Assembly (NCBI RefSeq): GCF_000307875.1
Contig: NZ_AJLS01000132.1
Span: 1 to 64,000 of the forward strand
Source: Neobacillus bataviensis LMG 21833
Lineage (GTDB): Bacteria > Bacillota > Bacilli > Bacillales > Cytobacillaceae
Reading direction: 5' to 3'
DNA: 64,000 bases
The notes beneath the pieces were generated by a model. It worked only from the letters and a program-made list of their open reading frames with translations, searched no databases and had not been told where the DNA came from. Of the stretch, positions 62,045 to 64,000 are shown in pieces (position 1 is the first letter of the stretch; every line of letters begins with the position of its first letter). Position numbers and translations under genes: made by a program.

Positions 62045-63784
62045 TTATTTTTGTGTTACTGCATTGTCAGCAGGTAAACTCAAGGCCGTCCAGGCGGTTA
62101 CGTCGCTGAAGACCCTAGACCATGTTCCAATTCCAGCAAGCTGATATTTAGTAGCTAAATCGGCTCGTTTCTTCAAAGACAATTCATCTTCTATCCAAAT
62201 TTTATATGTTGCGTTTTCGTCTGCAGAAGCATATTCTGCATAGTTTTGACCACTTTCCTCATCATACGTTGGCTGTAATCCCTTTTCAGCAAGCCATATT
62301 TTAACCTTATCCATAGATAAAGCCTGTGCAGTTACCTCAGTGGTGCCATCTGCATTGGTTTGTTCCTTCCAAAGTCTTGCATACAACGGGACACCAAGGA
62401 TTAATTTCTCATTTGGTACCTCTTTCAGCAAGTTTTCAAGGTTTCTTTGAACCCATGGCAAACTTGCCACACTTCCTGCACCCGACGCGGCACCTGTATG
62501 TTCATCATACGCCATTACAATTAGGTAATCGGTGATTTGGGCAAGCTTTTTACGTTCGTAGAATGAAGACCAGTTATTGTTATTACCAGCTGAAAATGTA
62601 ATATCCATTGAAACTATTAAACCAGCTTCATGCATGTACGGGGCTGCCTCTCTCATGAATTGAGTAACAAGCGGCCCATCTGCCTGATTTACGTTTTCAA
62701 TATCAAAATTAATTCCTTGCAGCTGATACATCTGACTGAAATGGAGCAATTGCCGGATGATCGCTTGCCGAGTTTCAAAATCCTTCATGGCATCATGCGT
62801 TAGCTCTGGGTCGAATGAGTTTGAGAACAAGCCCCATACTTGATATCCTTTTGTGTGTGCCCACTTGCTGTATTCAAGGGAAGCTAAATTTTTTATGGAT
62901 CCGTCACCAGCAGCAAGGGAGAACCATGTGGGAGAAACGACATTCACACCTGCCATGTCTGGGATTTTAGAAGCATCAGGATTTTTAGTATAAACAGCCT
63001 CCCAGGTCAACTGCACCGGGCCATTGATCTTGGGCATTGAAAAGGGCTTACTTTGCCGTTTAATCTCGATATTTACTGTTTCTTTCGAATAAATATAATC
63101 CTTTTTTAAATAACCGCTGATCCCATTCGCTTTTCTGACAAGATAAAAATTGTCCTTTTCGCCTTCTATGGTAAGGGATTCGTTCTTTGCTATTTCTGCT
63201 ACATATGGTGAGCGTAATGAAGGTTCAGTACGCAGTCTAAGTTTTTCTTTCGTAATATCCTTATCTGCCAATCTTCCATTTTTGTATTTCTCCCCATCCT
63301 GTTGAATCCAAATGGCCTCAGTTTCAGACAACTTTTTATATTGAATCGGGTAAAAGGGAATGATCGCATCTAGGGCAACAAATGTTTCACCCTCCCTGGT
63401 AATAGCAGGTGAGAGTTGTAAACGAACCTCCTTTTGATTGACAAAATAGGTTAGAGAATCGGTCGGCAATTGTACCACTTTATCTCTGGTTGTAAGGATG
63501 ACCGAGTTTGATTTTTCATCATACATAATGGTGCTGTCGATGTTATTTTTCAAAAATGAAAGAGGGACAAACCAGGTGTTTTCTTCAAGTAAAGCATTTC
63601 CCCGCTGCTTCCCATGGTACAAGATAGGATGTTCACCTTGAAAATACGTTTTTTGATCCGTTGAGGCAAAGGGGTATAAGAATAGAAAAATGGAAGTGAA
63701 AATGAGCAGGAATGCGCAAATTAACCCTCCAATTATCCATTTCATAGATAGGTTTTTAGTGTGATGATATTCAATACGCGCCAT
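62045..63784 (-). CDS. GH18 spore/cell-wall hydrolase with copper-amine-oxidase-like and SH3 domains (YvbX-like)
   Basis: A 579 aa protein: a membrane anchor (WIIGGLICAFLLIFTSIFLFLYPF), a copper-amine-oxidase-N-like beta domain (about 40-165), an SH3b-like domain (RLRTEPSLRSPYVAEIAKNESL, about 185-245) and a GH18 barrel. The catalytic strand reads LQGINFDIEN instead of DGIDIDFE, keeping only the last D-x-E pair, as in several YaaH/YvbX spore relatives. Its B. subtilis counterpart is probably a spore-wall enzyme; that is inference. AGGAGG precedes the ATG. Confidence 0.82.
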   Translation of the reverse strand: MARIEYHHTKNLSMKWIIGGLICAFLLIFTSIFLFLYPFASTDQKTYFQGEHPILYHGKQRGNALLEENTWFVPLSFLKNNIDSTIMYDEKSNSVILTTRDKVVQLPTDSLTYFVNQKEVRLQLSPAITREGETFVALDAIIPFYPIQYKKLSETEAIWIQQDGEKYKNGRLADKDITKEKLRLRTEPSLRSPYVAEIAKNESLTIEGEKDNFYLVRKANGISGYLKKDYIYSKETVNIEIKRQSKPFSMPKINGPVQLTWEAVYTKNPDASKIPDMAGVNVVSPTWFSLAAGDGSIKNLASLEYSKWAHTKGYQVWGLFSNSFDPELTHDAMKDFETRQAIIRQLLHFSQMYQLQGINFDIENVNQADGPLVTQFMREAAPYMHEAGLIVSMDITFSAGNNNNWSSFYERKKLAQITDYLIVMAYDEHTGAASGAGSVASLPWVQRNLENLLKEVPNEKLILGVPLYARLWKEQTNADGTTEVTAQALSMDKVKIWLAEKGLQPTYDEESGQNYAEYASADENATYKIWIEDELSLKKRADLATKYQLAGIGTWSRVFSDVTAWTALSLPADNAVTQK

Positions 63785-63955
63785 GTTTCAAAGTCCTCCT
63801 TACTTCTATCCTAAGGTATCTTTTGGGAAATGAGAAGGTATTTTTCCAAACTAAAATGTTTAATCTTTTAAGTTATTGATGAAAGCAATAGTGTTTTTTC
63901 GTAATTACATGGTAAAATAGAAGGACTCGAACTTTTACTGAAGGAGAAATTGTTT

Positions 63956-64000
63956 ATGGTTCAAATTATTTTAATTTTGATCCTTGCTTATTTGCTTGGT
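63956..64000 (+). CDS. plsY: Glycerol-3-phosphate acyltransferase PlsY, 5' fragment
   Basis: Only the first 15 codons are in the window (MVQIILILILAYLLG). The hydrophobic start with AYLLG agrees with PlsY, which acylates glycerol 3-phosphate from acyl-phosphate in the membrane. The B. subtilis gene order yneS(plsY)-yneT-parE-parC supports this strongly. AAGGAGAAA precedes the ATG. Confidence 0.65.
   Translation, partial: MVQIILILILAYLLG

Overview
The window reads as one chromosomal stretch of a low-GC, spore-forming member of the Bacillaceae, probably close to Bacillus or Neobacillus. The evidence is a proline T-box ahead of proBA, a GerPA/GerPF-type spore protein, two spore/cell-wall type GH18 enzymes, an ECF sigma/anti-sigma pair, strong AGGAGG-type ribosome binding sites, frequent TTG/GTG starts, and the order plsY - CoA-binding protein - parE - parC. 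The genus is inference; no rRNA or other marker gene is present. No tRNA, rRNA, CRISPR array or prophage was seen.

Layout. 1-13.5 kb is mostly housekeeping: an orphan DeoR-type regulator, a UPF1-like helicase with a degenerate phospholipase-D-like tail, an FAD oxidoreductase, a WrbA-like flavoprotein, the T-box and proBA, an XPD/DinG-like Fe-S helicase with a nuclease-like N-terminus, a SatD/DUF3307 pair behind two palindromes, and three small conserved proteins. 13.6-15.5 kb is a TnpB-only IS200/IS605-type element whose two end hairpins share the same loop sequence and whose 3' side looks like an omega RNA. 15.5-19.2 kb holds an alpha/beta hydrolase, an XRE-cupin regulator facing a palindrome-rich control region, and a quinone/catechol-detoxification-like operon (hydrolase, DoxX, LigB-type dioxygenase). 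19.2-25.2 kb has a small secreted protein, a membrane metallophosphoesterase, a GH18 protein, trhO and pepF.

25.3-32.2 kb is a membrane/AAA operon (GPDPase-membrane domain, DUF4129, DUF4350, MoxR, DUF58) ending with a convergent SpoIIM-like gene and an RDD gene. Then follow cardiolipin synthase, an FtsH paralogue, the ECF sigma/anti-sigma pair, a small membrane protein and a GNAT enzyme.

38.7-48.3 kb is a decayed duplication. A four-gene minus-strand cluster (DUF2533, HTH regulator, iron alcohol dehydrogenase, aldehyde dehydrogenase) occurs twice. The left copy has a nonsense codon in the aldehyde dehydrogenase and has lost two thirds of the alcohol dehydrogenase; the right copy is intact. 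A scar carrying the RDD 3' end, its terminator and about 80 bp of cls lies directly beside the right copy, so the duplicated block was probably much larger. An ABC-2 exporter sits between the copies.

48.4-64 kb: a GerP-type spore protein, a XerS-like recombinase with an upstream palindrome, a PH-domain protein, a MarR-controlled heterodimeric ABC exporter, a secreted protein, parC/parE, a CoA-binding protein, a soluble histidine kinase, a GH18 spore-type enzyme and the first 15 codons of plsY.

Most unusual items: the SatD/DUF3307 pair, where the SatD N-terminus resembles a GGDEF/cyclase palm and DUF3307 looks like an intramembrane His/Asp enzyme; the zinc-finger-less TnpB with its RNA; and the duplication scar.
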